From an uncultured Allomuricauda sp. (GTDB taxonomy: Bacteria > Bacteroidota > Bacteroidia > Flavobacteriales > Flavobacteriaceae), in NCBI RefSeq assembly GCF_947499585.1, contig NZ_CANMOO010000002.1:434001-498000 (forward strand): DNA of 64,000 nucleotides, given 5' to 3'. The notes beneath the pieces were generated by a model that saw nothing but the letters and a program-made list of their open reading frames with translations, did not search any database and was not told where the DNA came from. Position numbers and translations under genes: made by a program. Positions 1 through 8,300 of the stretch are shown in pieces; the first letter of the stretch is position 1; each line of letters begins with the position of its first letter.

Positions 1-1
1 A

Positions 2-157
2 AACACTAGAGAAATAATACTGAAGAATACATTAACTAAAGAAATAGTAATAGAAACTAAGGAACTTTCTAATAGGCAAATGCTTCTTGAACAAACCAAA
101 ACCTATCAAATTGAGCAAGGGAAACAAGTGGATGAGGAAACTGAAAGTGAAGATTAA
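2..157 (+). CDS. C-terminal end of an unrecognised cassette gene (partial)
   Basis: The frame is open from the left edge to a TAA at 155-157, so only the last 51 residues are visible. They are strongly charged, rich in Glu, Lys and Thr, and end in an acidic tail (DEETESED). No membrane segment or known motif can be seen and the start lies outside the window. The stop comes 9 bases before an attC-like palindrome, the same stop-to-palindrome layout as the next two genes, so I infer this is the gene of the first visible cassette of the array. The function is unknown. A chance open frame is possible, but the layout argues for a real gene. Confidence 0.5.
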   Translation, partial: NTREIILKNTLTKEIVIETKELSNRQMLLEQTKTYQIEQGKQVDEETESED

Positions 158-165
158 AATACTAC

Positions 166-238
166 ACCCAACAATGGCTATAAAGCATAGGCCTAACCAA
201 CCAAACCGTTCCTACGCTTCATAGCCGGAACGTTAGCA
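166..238 (+). repeat. attC-like site 1 (imperfect palindrome)
   Basis: The left arm reads ACCCAACAATGGCTATAAAG and the right arm ends CATAGCCGGAACGTTAGC. GGCTAT pairs with ATAGCC, AAGC with GCTT, TAGG with CCTA, and the outer AAC with GTT. The left core (ACCCAAC) fits the attC R'' consensus RYYYAAC. The right core (GTTAGCA) keeps the GTT but not the full RRRY. The spacers between core and inner box are unequal (3 against 5 bases), as in folded attC sites. The 14-mer AACAATGGCTATAA (170-183) recurs at 1295-1308. The stop of the preceding gene is 9 bases upstream and the next gene starts 46 bases downstream. Confidence 0.6.
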
Positions 239-283
239 ACAAGGCGAAACCAATTTAAAATATAAAAAAGAGAATACAATTTT

Positions 284-1282
284 ATGCAAATACTTTACAT
301 TATTGGAAATGGTTTTGACCTCAATTTGGATTTAAAAACAAGCTATAATCATTTTTACAAACATTATATATCCGTCGAGTCCGATAATGTTAATGTTCAA
401 AAATTAAAGGAAAATATATCTAAAACATATGACAGTTGGGCTGATTTAGAATTAGAACTTGGAAATTACACTCAGCATTTAGAAAAAATTGAGGAATTTG
501 ACCAAATTTCATTTGATATCGGAGAAGAGCTTTCTAAATACCTTCATCTAGAAGAGAAAAAGCTTGAAGATTTTGAATTTGACCAGCAAAAATTCTTTGA
601 CTATTTATGTTTCCCAGAAAGATTATTTCTACCTGCCGACACAGAGAGATTAATCGCATTCAAGAACAAATGGAGAGGGCATCACTGGAACTTGAATATA
701 TATACCCTGAATTATACTACTGTAATCGAAAATATTTTTGGTGAAAAACAGAAAAATGTACTTCTTGCCAATCATACTTCTAACGCAACTATAAAATTAG
801 AAGAAATTAAGCATATTCACGGATATCTTGATAATGATATGGTAATTGGAGTTAATGATATATCTCAAATAAAAAATGAGGCCTTTAAGGAAAATCGTGA
901 TATTTTAGAATCAATAGTTAAAACAGAATGCAATAAAGCAAATAGAAACAATATTGACCGTCAATTTACGAATAAGATTAACGCAGCAAATCTTATTTGC
1001 ATCTTCGGCTCTTCAATCGGAGATACTGACAATAAATGGTGGGAACTAATTGGGGAGAGACTTAAAGCAGACTGCAACTTGATTATATTTACAAAAGGAG
1101 AAGAAATACCACCAAGAATACGACATATGCAAGCGAGAGCGGAAAGAACAATTAGAAACGATTTTCTAAATAAGACTAATTTATTTGAAACGGAAATGGA
1201 AGCAGTTGAGGATAAAATTTTTATCGGACTTAACTCTGGTATGTTTGATGAAATTAAGAAACCAATTGAAAAAACAAAATAA
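284..1282 (+). CDS. abiH: AbiH-family abortive infection protein
   Basis: A 332-residue protein with no signal peptide, probably cytosolic. The N-terminus carries the AbiH signature, a short strand followed by GNGFDLNLDLKTSY (residues 8-21). Further on are an IHGYLD...VIGVND block (about 177-190) and a late FGSSIGDTDNKWW block (about 241-253), matching the conserved blocks of this family (PF14253). The lactococcal AbiH prototype is of similar length and aborts phage infection as a single gene; its biochemistry is not well defined. The gene sits alone between two attC-like palindromes, with its stop 10 bases before the second, on the same strand as its neighbours. A start at 284 fits, since the family signature begins at the first residues. 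Base composition is visibly more A+T-rich than the backbone genes from 2700 on, consistent with transfer. The family call is firm; defence activity here is inferred. Confidence 0.85.
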   Translation: MQILYIIGNGFDLNLDLKTSYNHFYKHYISVESDNVNVQKLKENISKTYDSWADLELELGNYTQHLEKIEEFDQISFDIGEELSKYLHLEEKKLEDFEFDQQKFFDYLCFPERLFLPADTERLIAFKNKWRGHHWNLNIYTLNYTTVIENIFGEKQKNVLLANHTSNATIKLEEIKHIHGYLDNDMVIGVNDISQIKNEAFKENRDILESIVKTECNKANRNNIDRQFTNKINAANLICIFGSSIGDTDNKWWELIGERLKADCNLIIFTKGEEIPPRIRHMQARAERTIRNDFLNKTNLFETEMEAVEDKIFIGLNSGMFDEIKKPIEKTK

Positions 1283-1290
1283 AGCCCAGT

Positions 1291-1421
1291 TGCTAACAAT
1301 GGCTATAATTCATTGTGGTTTTGTGCCACACCAAAATAAAAGTATTAATCAATGGCTGATTTCTCCTCGGAATAATCCTGCGGATGATTCCACAACGAAA
1401 TCATAGCCGAGACCGTTAGCA
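1291..1421 (+). repeat. attC-like site 2 (long imperfect palindrome)
   Basis: The left arm from GCTAAC (1292-1297) through GGCTAT (1301-1306) to ATTGTGG (1312-1318) pairs with CCACAACGAAAT (1390-1401), ATAGCC (1403-1408) and GTTAGC (1415-1420). The unequal spacers (AAT against GAGACC) and the unpaired C at 1402 resemble the extrahelical features of attC sites. The length of about 130 bases is in the range of long attC sites such as Vibrio repeats. It shares AACAATGGCTATAA and CATAGCCG with site 1. The cores are not strict RYYYAAC/GTTRRRY, hence 'attC-like'. Confidence 0.65.
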
Positions 1422-1440
1422 TCAATAAAAAAATCACCTA

Positions 1441-2403
1441 ATGAGAATAGGATATATATGGTATGAAGAATCTGAAAAAGAGCTGTTGGAGAATATTTTT
1501 CATTCTGAATGTATTGAATGGACCTTAGATTCAATTCATGAGCAGAGTATTTGTACTCTAAATGGAGTATTCAACTTATTGAAATCTGATTATGATTTAA
1601 TCTTAGTACACTTATCTTTAAGATTCTGCTTGGCTCTTAAAATGGCTGAACTAGCTCATCAAGGGAATATAAAAACAAAAGTTATACTTTTTAGCAGAAC
1701 CATTTCTGATGATAGCGCTATTGAGAAACTTTTTGATGGACATATACGACCCGATAGAGATTTATTGAATTTTAAAAAAATAATCATAAATATATTTGAG
1801 ACAGAGAGAAAGCAAATTCCCTATCAATCTGACTTAGAGAAATACATTCTTCAAATTTTTAATTCTTCGGATACTTTAAAATCGGGCTATCTTGAAAAAT
1901 TCAAAATTAGACATAAACGTATCTATTCAATTGAAGACTATAATAGGTCAATAAAGGCAAGTAATAAGCCTAGTTGGGGTGAAAATTCTAGCTCACAGGA
2001 TATCTTCATAAGTTATTCTTCCTTAGATACAGAGATAGCAACTGAAATTGCTACAATGCTAAATAAAAATGGGATATCCACTTTTATGGCAGAACACAAA
2101 ATAACGGGAGGTGAAGATTGGGAGGAATCAATAAGATTAGCATTAGTCAACGCCAGAGAAATTATAATTTTTATAACTCCCAACTCAGTTAAAAGTAACT
2201 GGGTAATGATTGAAGCTGGAGCTGCATGGTCGATTGGAAAGAGAATTACTCCATGTGTAGCGTATGTAGATATGAATTCTCTCCCTCAACCAATCAGTTC
2301 ACATCAATGTAAACAAATAAACACAACAAAAAATAAGGGGATTTTGGTCGAAGAGATAGTTGAAAGATTAAGTAAAATTAAAACTAATGCTAACAATGTA
2401 TAA
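1441..2403 (+). CDS. TIR-domain protein with an unrecognised N-terminal half
   Basis: A 320-residue soluble protein. Residues about 186-310 form a TIR domain: it begins DIFISYSSLDTEIA, has the ITGGEDWEESIRLAL helix region (221-235), and E258 in NWVMIEAGA sits where TIR NADases keep their catalytic glutamate. Bacterial TIR proteins of this type typically cleave NAD+ or make cyclic nucleotides once a sensor is triggered. The N-terminal ~180 residues contain a Rossmann-like stretch (DYDLILVHLSL, then VILFSRTI) that I cannot assign; it may be the sensing part. The gene lies in its own cassette: the start is 20 bases after attC-like site 2 and the last codons run into site 3, so the stop lies within that palindrome. 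Effector activity and a phage-defence role are inferred from the domain and from the neighbouring AbiH gene. Confidence 0.85.
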   Translation: MRIGYIWYEESEKELLENIFHSECIEWTLDSIHEQSICTLNGVFNLLKSDYDLILVHLSLRFCLALKMAELAHQGNIKTKVILFSRTISDDSAIEKLFDGHIRPDRDLLNFKKIIINIFETERKQIPYQSDLEKYILQIFNSSDTLKSGYLEKFKIRHKRIYSIEDYNRSIKASNKPSWGENSSSQDIFISYSSLDTEIATEIATMLNKNGISTFMAEHKITGGEDWEESIRLALVNAREIIIFITPNSVKSNWVMIEAGAAWSIGKRITPCVAYVDMNSLPQPISSHQCKQINTTKNKGILVEEIVERLSKIKTNANNV

Positions 2404-2437
2404 AAGTATTAAAACGCATTTTATACTAACCGTTACC
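2389..2437 (+). repeat. attC-like site 3 (short, array end)
   Basis: GCTAACAATGTATAAAA (2389-2405) pairs with TTTTATACTAACCGTTACC (2419-2437): TGTATAAAA against TTTTATAC and AAC against GTT, again with a longer spacer on the right side. It starts inside the last codons of the TIR gene, and its right core (GTT at 2432-2434) overlaps the complement of the stop codon of the small gene on the opposite strand. The stem is AT-only with no U-tract, so a terminator is a poorer explanation. It shares the GCTAACAATG start with site 2 (TGCTAACAATG). This is the weakest of the three sites because the arms are short. Confidence 0.5.
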
Positions 2438-2624
2438 TCAAAACCTCTCCCAAAGCTCGTAACATATCTGCTGCATTTTGTATTTCCCTACGGGTAAAAA
2501 CCTCTTCTTCTGGGTAATGCAGCATAAAAATAAGCTCGTTCAAATGTTTGGCCAACTGTTCTGGAGTGCCATAAGCATCGCCAATCCATTTGTTTAAGTC
2601 TTCTATTTGGGCTGGTTTCAACAT
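2433..2624 (-). CDS. Small conserved-looking hypothetical protein
   Basis: A 63-residue soluble protein beginning MLKPAQIEDLNKWIGDAYGT, with helical composition and a central HYPEEEVFTRREIQNAADML segment. I do not recognise a named family. Its composition and codon choice resemble the backbone rather than the cassettes, and the sequence looks like a genuine folded small protein. Its stop codon (2433-2435 on the complement) lies inside the right core of attC-like site 3, so it is the first chromosomal gene after the cassette array. It is divergent from the GNAT gene across a 75-bp region with two palindromes. Confidence 0.65.
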   Translation of the reverse strand: MLKPAQIEDLNKWIGDAYGTPEQLAKHLNELIFMLHYPEEEVFTRREIQNAADMLRALGEVLR

Positions 2625-2658
2625 GGATCCAAGTTATCACCCAAAGTTTTCATGTGTA

Positions 2659-2687
2659 ACTACTAATTAGTAGTATTTTTAAAATAC
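2659..2687. promoter_or_regulatory. Two overlapping palindromes in a divergent promoter region
   Basis: ACTACTAATTAGTAGT (2659-2674) is a perfect 16-bp palindrome. It overlaps GTATTTT-T-AAAATAC (2673-2687), a second inverted repeat. Both lie in the 75 bases between the divergent small gene (start 2624) and the GNAT gene (start 2700), a position suited to a dimeric repressor operator. No regulator gene is adjacent, so the binding protein is unknown. Confidence 0.4.
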
Positions 2688-2699
2688 AAAAGCCTAAAA

Positions 2700-3140
2700 A
2701 TGACCATCAACATCCTAACTTCAGATGACTTCACTACTGATATGGAAAATCAAATGGTGCATTTGTTCCGGCAATTAAATCCTGATCTAAAACTAAACCC
2801 CTTGGCCAAGATCCTTGCCAATAAAGATCAGTTGAGTCTGGTGTATTGCCAAGAGGGCGACCAGATCATTGGTATGGCTTCCATGGCTACTTACAGTGTA
2901 CTTTCGGGCAGTAAGGGTTGGGTAGAAGATGTGGTGGTAGATGTCAACGCTAGAGGAAAGGGCATTGGCCGCAAACTCATGGAAAAACTCCTCAGCATTG
3001 CCCAGCAAAAGCAGTTAACGGAGGTATTGCTCTTTACAGGAAACCGTAGGGAAAGTGCCATCCGTTTATATAAAAAATTGGGGTTTGAGGGCTCGCAAAG
3101 TGGTATGTATCGTTTAAAAATAAACCGAGAAGACGTTTAA
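2700..3140 (+). CDS. GNAT-family N-acetyltransferase
   Basis: A 146-residue protein with a single GNAT fold. The acetyl-CoA binding motif A is clear, with strand VEDVVVDVNARGKGIGRKLM (about 91-110) containing the RGKGIG pyrophosphate loop. A later RESAIRLYKKLGFEG segment is the usual C-terminal GNAT helix-strand. The enzyme would move an acetyl group from acetyl-CoA to an amine; the substrate cannot be told from sequence. It is followed 41 bases later by the OsmC gene on the same strand and may be cotranscribed with the small stress-type genes that follow. A dyad pair lies just upstream. Confidence 0.85.
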   Translation: MTINILTSDDFTTDMENQMVHLFRQLNPDLKLNPLAKILANKDQLSLVYCQEGDQIIGMASMATYSVLSGSKGWVEDVVVDVNARGKGIGRKLMEKLLSIAQQKQLTEVLLFTGNRRESAIRLYKKLGFEGSQSGMYRLKINREDV

Positions 3141-3181
3141 CGAGGGTTTTGAATAAAAAATAAAGTCTAAATACAAAACGT

Positions 3182-3580
3182 ATGAAATTTTCCGCGCATA
3201 TAGATTCACAAAAAGGTCGGCATTCTGTAAAAGTAACATCCAACGGGGCCACCAAAGCTCTAAAAATTGAGAGCGGTGCCAATGGTTTGGGTTCCTCCAT
3301 AAATGGAGGTGAGTTTTTGTTTTTGGCCTTAGCTACCTGTTTTTGCAACGATATTTATCGCGAAGCAAAAAGAAAGAACATTACCGTTACCAAGGTAATC
3401 GTGGAGGCGAGCGGAGAGTTTTCGGCCATAGGTGCACCCGGTTACAACCTCACCTACACGGCCAAACTGGAAGGCAATGCCACAGACGAAGAACTGAACC
3501 AATTGATCTTAGAAACGGACAAGGTTGCCGAAATTCACAATACCCTAAGACAAGGCGTTGCGGTAACGCTTGTAAATTAA
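3182..3580 (+). CDS. OsmC/Ohr-family protein lacking the second cysteine
   Basis: A 132-residue protein of the OsmC-like fold (peroxiredoxin-type hydroperoxide reduction in the founding members). The central helix carries FLALATCFCNDIYREA with Cys53 and Cys55, matching the region of one conserved redox cysteine. In Ohr/OsmC peroxidases a second cysteine lies in a C-P-x-S-N-T-L type motif. Here the corresponding stretch is VAEIHNTLRQG (about 115-125) with no cysteine, so the usual two-site thiol chemistry is not possible unless Cys53 and Cys55 work as a pair. It lies between the GNAT and VOC genes with short gaps. The family is firm; peroxidase activity is doubtful. Confidence 0.85.
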   Translation: MKFSAHIDSQKGRHSVKVTSNGATKALKIESGANGLGSSINGGEFLFLALATCFCNDIYREAKRKNITVTKVIVEASGEFSAIGAPGYNLTYTAKLEGNATDEELNQLILETDKVAEIHNTLRQGVAVTLVN

Positions 3581-3599
3581 TTACCCTTAAAAATAAGCC

Positions 3600-3992
3600 A
3601 TGAACCTCAACCAAATAACCGTCCCCTCTTTAGATCTAACAAAATCAATCCCTTTTTATGAAAAATTGGGGCTGAAACTCATCGTAAAGGCCCTACCCCA
3701 TTATGCTCGTTTTGAGTGCCCAGATGGTCATGCCACTTTTTCTATACATTTGGTGGAGCAATTGCCAAAAGGAGATGGCATTTATGTCTATTTTGAGTGC
3801 GACAATTTGGATGAATATGTAGCCGCCCTCACCCAAAAAGGAATCGTTTTTGACGAGCCCCCCAGTGATAGGCCATGGCTTTGGCGAGAAGCAAGGGCGA
3901 AGGATATGGATGGAAACCAAATTATTCTATACCATGCTGGGGAAAACAGGCTAAATCCACCTTGGCGCATTGAAAACAAAACCACAGATTAA
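3600..3992 (+). CDS. VOC-family protein (glyoxalase/bleomycin-resistance fold)
   Basis: A 130-residue protein forming one pair of beta-alpha-beta-beta-beta modules typical of the vicinal-oxygen-chelate superfamily: MNLNQITVPSLDLTKSIPFY at the start, FECPDGHATFSIHL in the middle, and the characteristic WREARAKDMDGNQIILYHAG ending (D-x-D-G-N). Members bind a metal and act as isomerases, dioxygenases or drug-binding proteins; the substrate here is not deducible. It starts 20 bases after the OsmC gene and ends 9 bases before the next gene, so it is probably part of the same transcript. Confidence 0.85.
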   Translation: MNLNQITVPSLDLTKSIPFYEKLGLKLIVKALPHYARFECPDGHATFSIHLVEQLPKGDGIYVYFECDNLDEYVAALTQKGIVFDEPPSDRPWLWREARAKDMDGNQIILYHAGENRLNPPWRIENKTTD

Positions 3993-4001
3993 AAAAGATT
4001 C

Positions 4002-5261
4002 ATGAGGATAAAACAGACATCAACCGCAGCGTACTTCGTTTTTCTCTTATTGTTTTCCTTCTGTTTGCAGGCACAACAAACGCAGACAGATAGCTATACC
4101 CAATACGAACTTTTAGCACCAGACACCCAATCTTTTCGTATTGTGTATGATGTAAGTGGAACAACTTCTGGCGCAAAATACTACTGGAACACCCTCAGAA
4201 AAGGAAGCGAACACACGGTAAACAAAGTTTGGGATCTCTTTTCAGGAAAAACATTGGTCTGGGAAATTGTAGATGGAAAAACCGCTGCACAAAATGGATT
4301 GGCTACAGCTTCTGAAGATACCGACTATCTTCAGGTGACCTTGGCGCGACCTATTCCTAATGGTGGACAGGCAAGAATACGTATTGACAAAACCTATAAA
4401 GACCCTGCCAGTTATTTTAGTGAAGGTAATACCATTGTATTTTCAAGATCATTGGGCATCAAACGCAATAGTATTATTTTACCTTCGGGTTATGAATTAA
4501 CCCATTGCAATTACCCATCACAAGTGCAACTTACCGATGATGCCCGTATTAAGGTAAGCTTCCTAAATCGTGGTGCGCAGGCAGTGCCACTTGCAATAAA
4601 AGCAACAAAGCTCACTTCAAAAATAGAATTGCCCCAAGAAGAAAGTTATGTGCCCACAAACGGAAGCGGAAGAGATGCCTCTAAAGCACGTTTGGGTTGG
4701 CAGTTTAATGAGCGGGCATTCCAGGATAGGGACATCGTTTATTTTTTACAGCAACCGGAAACCCATTCCTTTCTGTTGTATCATGATTATACCGAAACAA
4801 GACCTGGTATGGATCGCTATACAAATGTTGTTAGACCTGGTAGTAAGGCCTCTAAACCCTCTGCCATTATCTTGGATACTGGGGAAGAATTAAAGGTTGA
4901 AACCTTGAAAGGCGAAGAAATTTCAAATCGCGGCATTACGATCAATTCAGAGATTACTCCAGAAACAGAGGTTGTTGCTATCTGGTATGATCCCTTAAAA
5001 GAAGGGGAAACCAAACGCCTTCGCATTACCGAAACTTATACAGACCCTAACCGCTACCTGATTTACAAAAATCAATTGGTTTGGGATAGAAGTTTTGGCA
5101 GAAACAGAAATACGGTGGTGCTCCCTTCGGGTTGGTTTTTGACCACATCTTCCATCCCAGCGATAATCTCTCAAAATGAGGACGGGCTTACCACGCTTCG
5201 CTTTGTAAATGACCGCCCAGACCTTATTGATGTTTATATAAAAGCACAACGAAAAAATTAA
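4002..5261 (+). CDS. Exported protein with an internal duplication, function unknown
   Basis: A 419-residue protein with a clear signal peptide (hydrophobic core FVFLLLFSFCLQA, then QQTQTD), probably periplasmic or surface. I do not recognise a named family. Two homologous halves are visible: ARIRIDKTYKDPASYF...NSIILPSGYELT around residues 125-165, and KRLRITETYTDPNRYL...NTVVLPSGWFLT around 340-385. Each is followed by a strand pair ending in IKAT/IKAQ. The repeat unit is beta-rich, with a conserved (K/E)TYxDP, a (K/R)N(S/T)(I/V)(I/V)LPSG motif and no obvious catalytic residues, so a binding or structural role is likely. It lies between the VOC gene and the large BNR-repeat protein on the same strand. 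Confidence 0.8.
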   Translation: MRIKQTSTAAYFVFLLLFSFCLQAQQTQTDSYTQYELLAPDTQSFRIVYDVSGTTSGAKYYWNTLRKGSEHTVNKVWDLFSGKTLVWEIVDGKTAAQNGLATASEDTDYLQVTLARPIPNGGQARIRIDKTYKDPASYFSEGNTIVFSRSLGIKRNSIILPSGYELTHCNYPSQVQLTDDARIKVSFLNRGAQAVPLAIKATKLTSKIELPQEESYVPTNGSGRDASKARLGWQFNERAFQDRDIVYFLQQPETHSFLLYHDYTETRPGMDRYTNVVRPGSKASKPSAIILDTGEELKVETLKGEEISNRGITINSEITPETEVVAIWYDPLKEGETKRLRITETYTDPNRYLIYKNQLVWDRSFGRNRNTVVLPSGWFLTTSSIPAIISQNEDGLTTLRFVNDRPDLIDVYIKAQRKN

Positions 5262-5395
5262 TAGAATCCCGTTTGCTTTAAGGGGAAAGTCCACATCTTT
5301 TTCCTACTATTTTTCTCACCTGATTATACTATCTTGTAGGTGATTACATGGACCGTTTTTTAGCCCTCCATCACCAACACAAAATACCTTCAAAA

Positions 5396-8300
5396 ATGAA
5401 AAAACACCTCAAAATTGTATTTCTCTTCGCTTTTCTAAGTTGTGCCTTTACCCTTTTGGCACAGGACAAAACAGCAGCAGCTGAATCAACCACAATTGAT
5501 AAAAATTTTTATGAAGGACTGGAGTGGCGTAACCTTGGGCCAAATCGCGGTGGACGATCTTTAGGATGTGCTGGTAGTCCAAGCAGACCCAACGAATACT
5601 ATTTTGGTGCTACCGGTGGCGGATTGTGGAAAACCACGGATGGAGGTAACGAATGGAAAGCCGTTACTGATGGCCAAATAACCAGTTCATCTGTCGGTGC
5701 TGTGGCGGTTGCCGAAACCAATCCAGATATCGTCTACATTGGTATGGGAGAAGTGCAATTGCGCGGAAGCATTACCCAAGGTGATGGTGTCTATAAAACG
5801 ATTGATGGCGGAAAAACATGGAGTCATTTAGGCTTAAAAGAAACACAGGCTGTGTCGCGCATCAGAATTCATCCTACAGATCCAGATATTGTCTACGTTG
5901 CGGCCTTGGGTCATCCTTATGGGGACAATGAAGAACGTGGTGTATTTAGAAGCACAAATGGCGGTGAAACTTGGGAAAAGGTATTGTATGCAAGTCCAAA
6001 AGCAGGCGCTGTCGATTTGATCATCGACCGTAACAATCCTAAAATTTTGTACGCCAGTACGTGGGAAGTACAGCGTAAAGCATGGAAAATGTGGGGCGGT
6101 GGCGGCGATTGTAAGCTATGGAAGTCGGTAGATGGTGGCGATACCTGGACAGACCTGACCGGTAATGCTGGAATGCCTGCTGGACCAATCGGAAAGATTG
6201 GGGTAACGGTTTCTCCCGTAGATTCAAATCGAGTTTGGGCTATTGTAGAAGCCAATGAAGGAGGTGTTTTTCGTTCAGATGATGCTGGCAAGACTTGGGA
6301 ACGTACCAACGATGAGCGTAAACTAAGACAACGTGCCTTTTATTATTCTAGAATTTATGCCGATCCTTTGGACAAAGAAACGGTGTATGGTCTCAATACC
6401 AGATTTTATAAATCAACAGATGGTGGCAAGACCTTTGACACGATTATAAAAACACCACATGGCGACAACCATGATTTATGGATAGACCCTAGCAATCCTG
6501 ATCGTATGATCAATTCCAACGATGGGGGTGGAAATGTCAGTATCAATGGAGGAAAGAGCTGGACAGAACAAGATTACGTGACCACACAGTTTTATCATGT
6601 AATGGCAACCAACGATGTGCCTTATCACGTTGCAGGTGCGCAACAAGACAACAGCACTTTGGCCATGCCCAGTGATGGATGGGGTCATATGCAAGCAAGA
6701 GGACCCAACCATGGCTGGTTCTATGCTGTTGGCGGTGGTGAAAGTGGATGGATTACCCAACATCCCGAAAATCTGGATATTTTTTATGCTGGAAGCCAAG
6801 GTGCACTATTAACCCGTTACGACCGTAGCAATGGACAATCTAGAGATATTCAAGTATATCCTCGCTTTTTTTCTGGTGAACCTGCTGAAGCACTTCCAGA
6901 ACGTTGGCAATGGACATTCCCCATTATGTTTGCTCCACAAGACTCCAACGTAATGTACACCTGTTCGCAACATGTATGGAAAACCACTGATGATGGACAA
7001 TCTTGGGAGAAAATCAGCCCTGATTTAACGTATGCGGACCCCACTACCTTAGGAAAAACAGGAGGAATAATCACCATGGATATGAACGGCCCTGAAATCT
7101 ACGCGACCGTTTTTGCCTTGGCACCCTCCTTCCATGACATCAATACTATTTGGGCCGGATCAGATGACGGAAAAATACATATTACAAGAGACGGAGGTGG
7201 AAATTGGCAGGACATTACCCCTAAGGATTTACCAAAATTCTCCAGAGTTAGTATTATAGATGAATCTAAACATCGCCCGGGAACCTTGTTTGTTGCCGCC
7301 AATCGCTATCAGGTGGATGACAGACAGCCTTATGTATTTAAAACGCATGATTATGGCAAAACATGGACGAAAATTATAAACGGAATAGAAGATGGGCATT
7401 TTGCTAGAGCTGTTCGCGAAGACCCAGTAAGGCAAGGGCTCCTGTTTTTGGCAACGGAGCACGGTGTCTATTTTTCTATGAATGATGGTCTACAATGGAA
7501 AAGTTTACAATTAAAATTACCGGATACCCCTATCCGTGATTTAGTGGTTAAAGACAATGATGTGGTTTTGGGTTCACATGGACGTGGATTTTGGATTTTG
7601 GATGATATTCATCCCTTAAGGCAATATAAGGATGACATGAAAGATCAAGCTGCCGTCCTTTTTAAACCTTCGGATGCCATTAGAGGTGTCCAAGATGCAT
7701 CTATCCAATATTATCTTAAAGAGCAATTGGACACCATCACTTTTGAAGTTTTAGATGCCAATGACAACCTCATCAACACATTTACCGGAAGCAAGCCTGA
7801 ATATGAAGAAGATCCCAACATTCCATGGTGGCAAAAGGGAGGCTCATCAAAACCCACTACTGCGAAGGGCATTAATACCTTTACCTGGGATTTGAGATAT
7901 CCCGGTGCCACGGAATTTGAAGGAATGATTATTTGGAGTGCTCGTCCTCAAAGAGGGCCTAAAGCTCCTTTGGGCATCTATAAAGTTAGAATGAAAGCAA
8001 AGGATTATGAGAAAACGTATCCTTTTTCCGTTACTATGGATCCTAATCTTAAAGGAATTACAGAAGCTGATTTAAAAGAACAGTTTGAGCTGGCCAATAA
8101 CATTATGCAGAAGACCAGTTCGGCCAATGAAGCTGTTATCCATATTCGTGAAATGCAAAATAAAATCAACACCAATAAGGAAAAAATATCCAGTTCGGCT
8201 CTCAAAAAGACCATTATTCCTTTCTTGAATAAAATCACTGCAATTGAAGAAGAATTGTATCAGGTTAAAAATCAGTCAGGCCAGGATCCTTTGAATTTCC

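Noticed and set aside
961..1299. 112-codon minus-strand frame opposite the AbiH gene
   Set aside because: Antisense shadow of a gene with clear family motifs; it has no motif of its own.
1185..1406. 73-codon plus-strand frame running from the end of the AbiH gene across attC-like site 2
   Set aside because: It overlaps the real gene in another frame and half of it is the palindrome; the translation has no protein-like pattern.
2389..2437. Reading attC-like site 3 as a plain transcription terminator of convergent genes
   Set aside because: The stem is AT-only and has no U-tract; the shared GCTAACAATG start and GTT core fit the other two sites better. A terminator role is not fully excluded.
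5348..5395. Earlier in-frame start for the BNR/VPS10-like protein
   Set aside because: It would place 16 polar residues before an otherwise perfect signal peptide.
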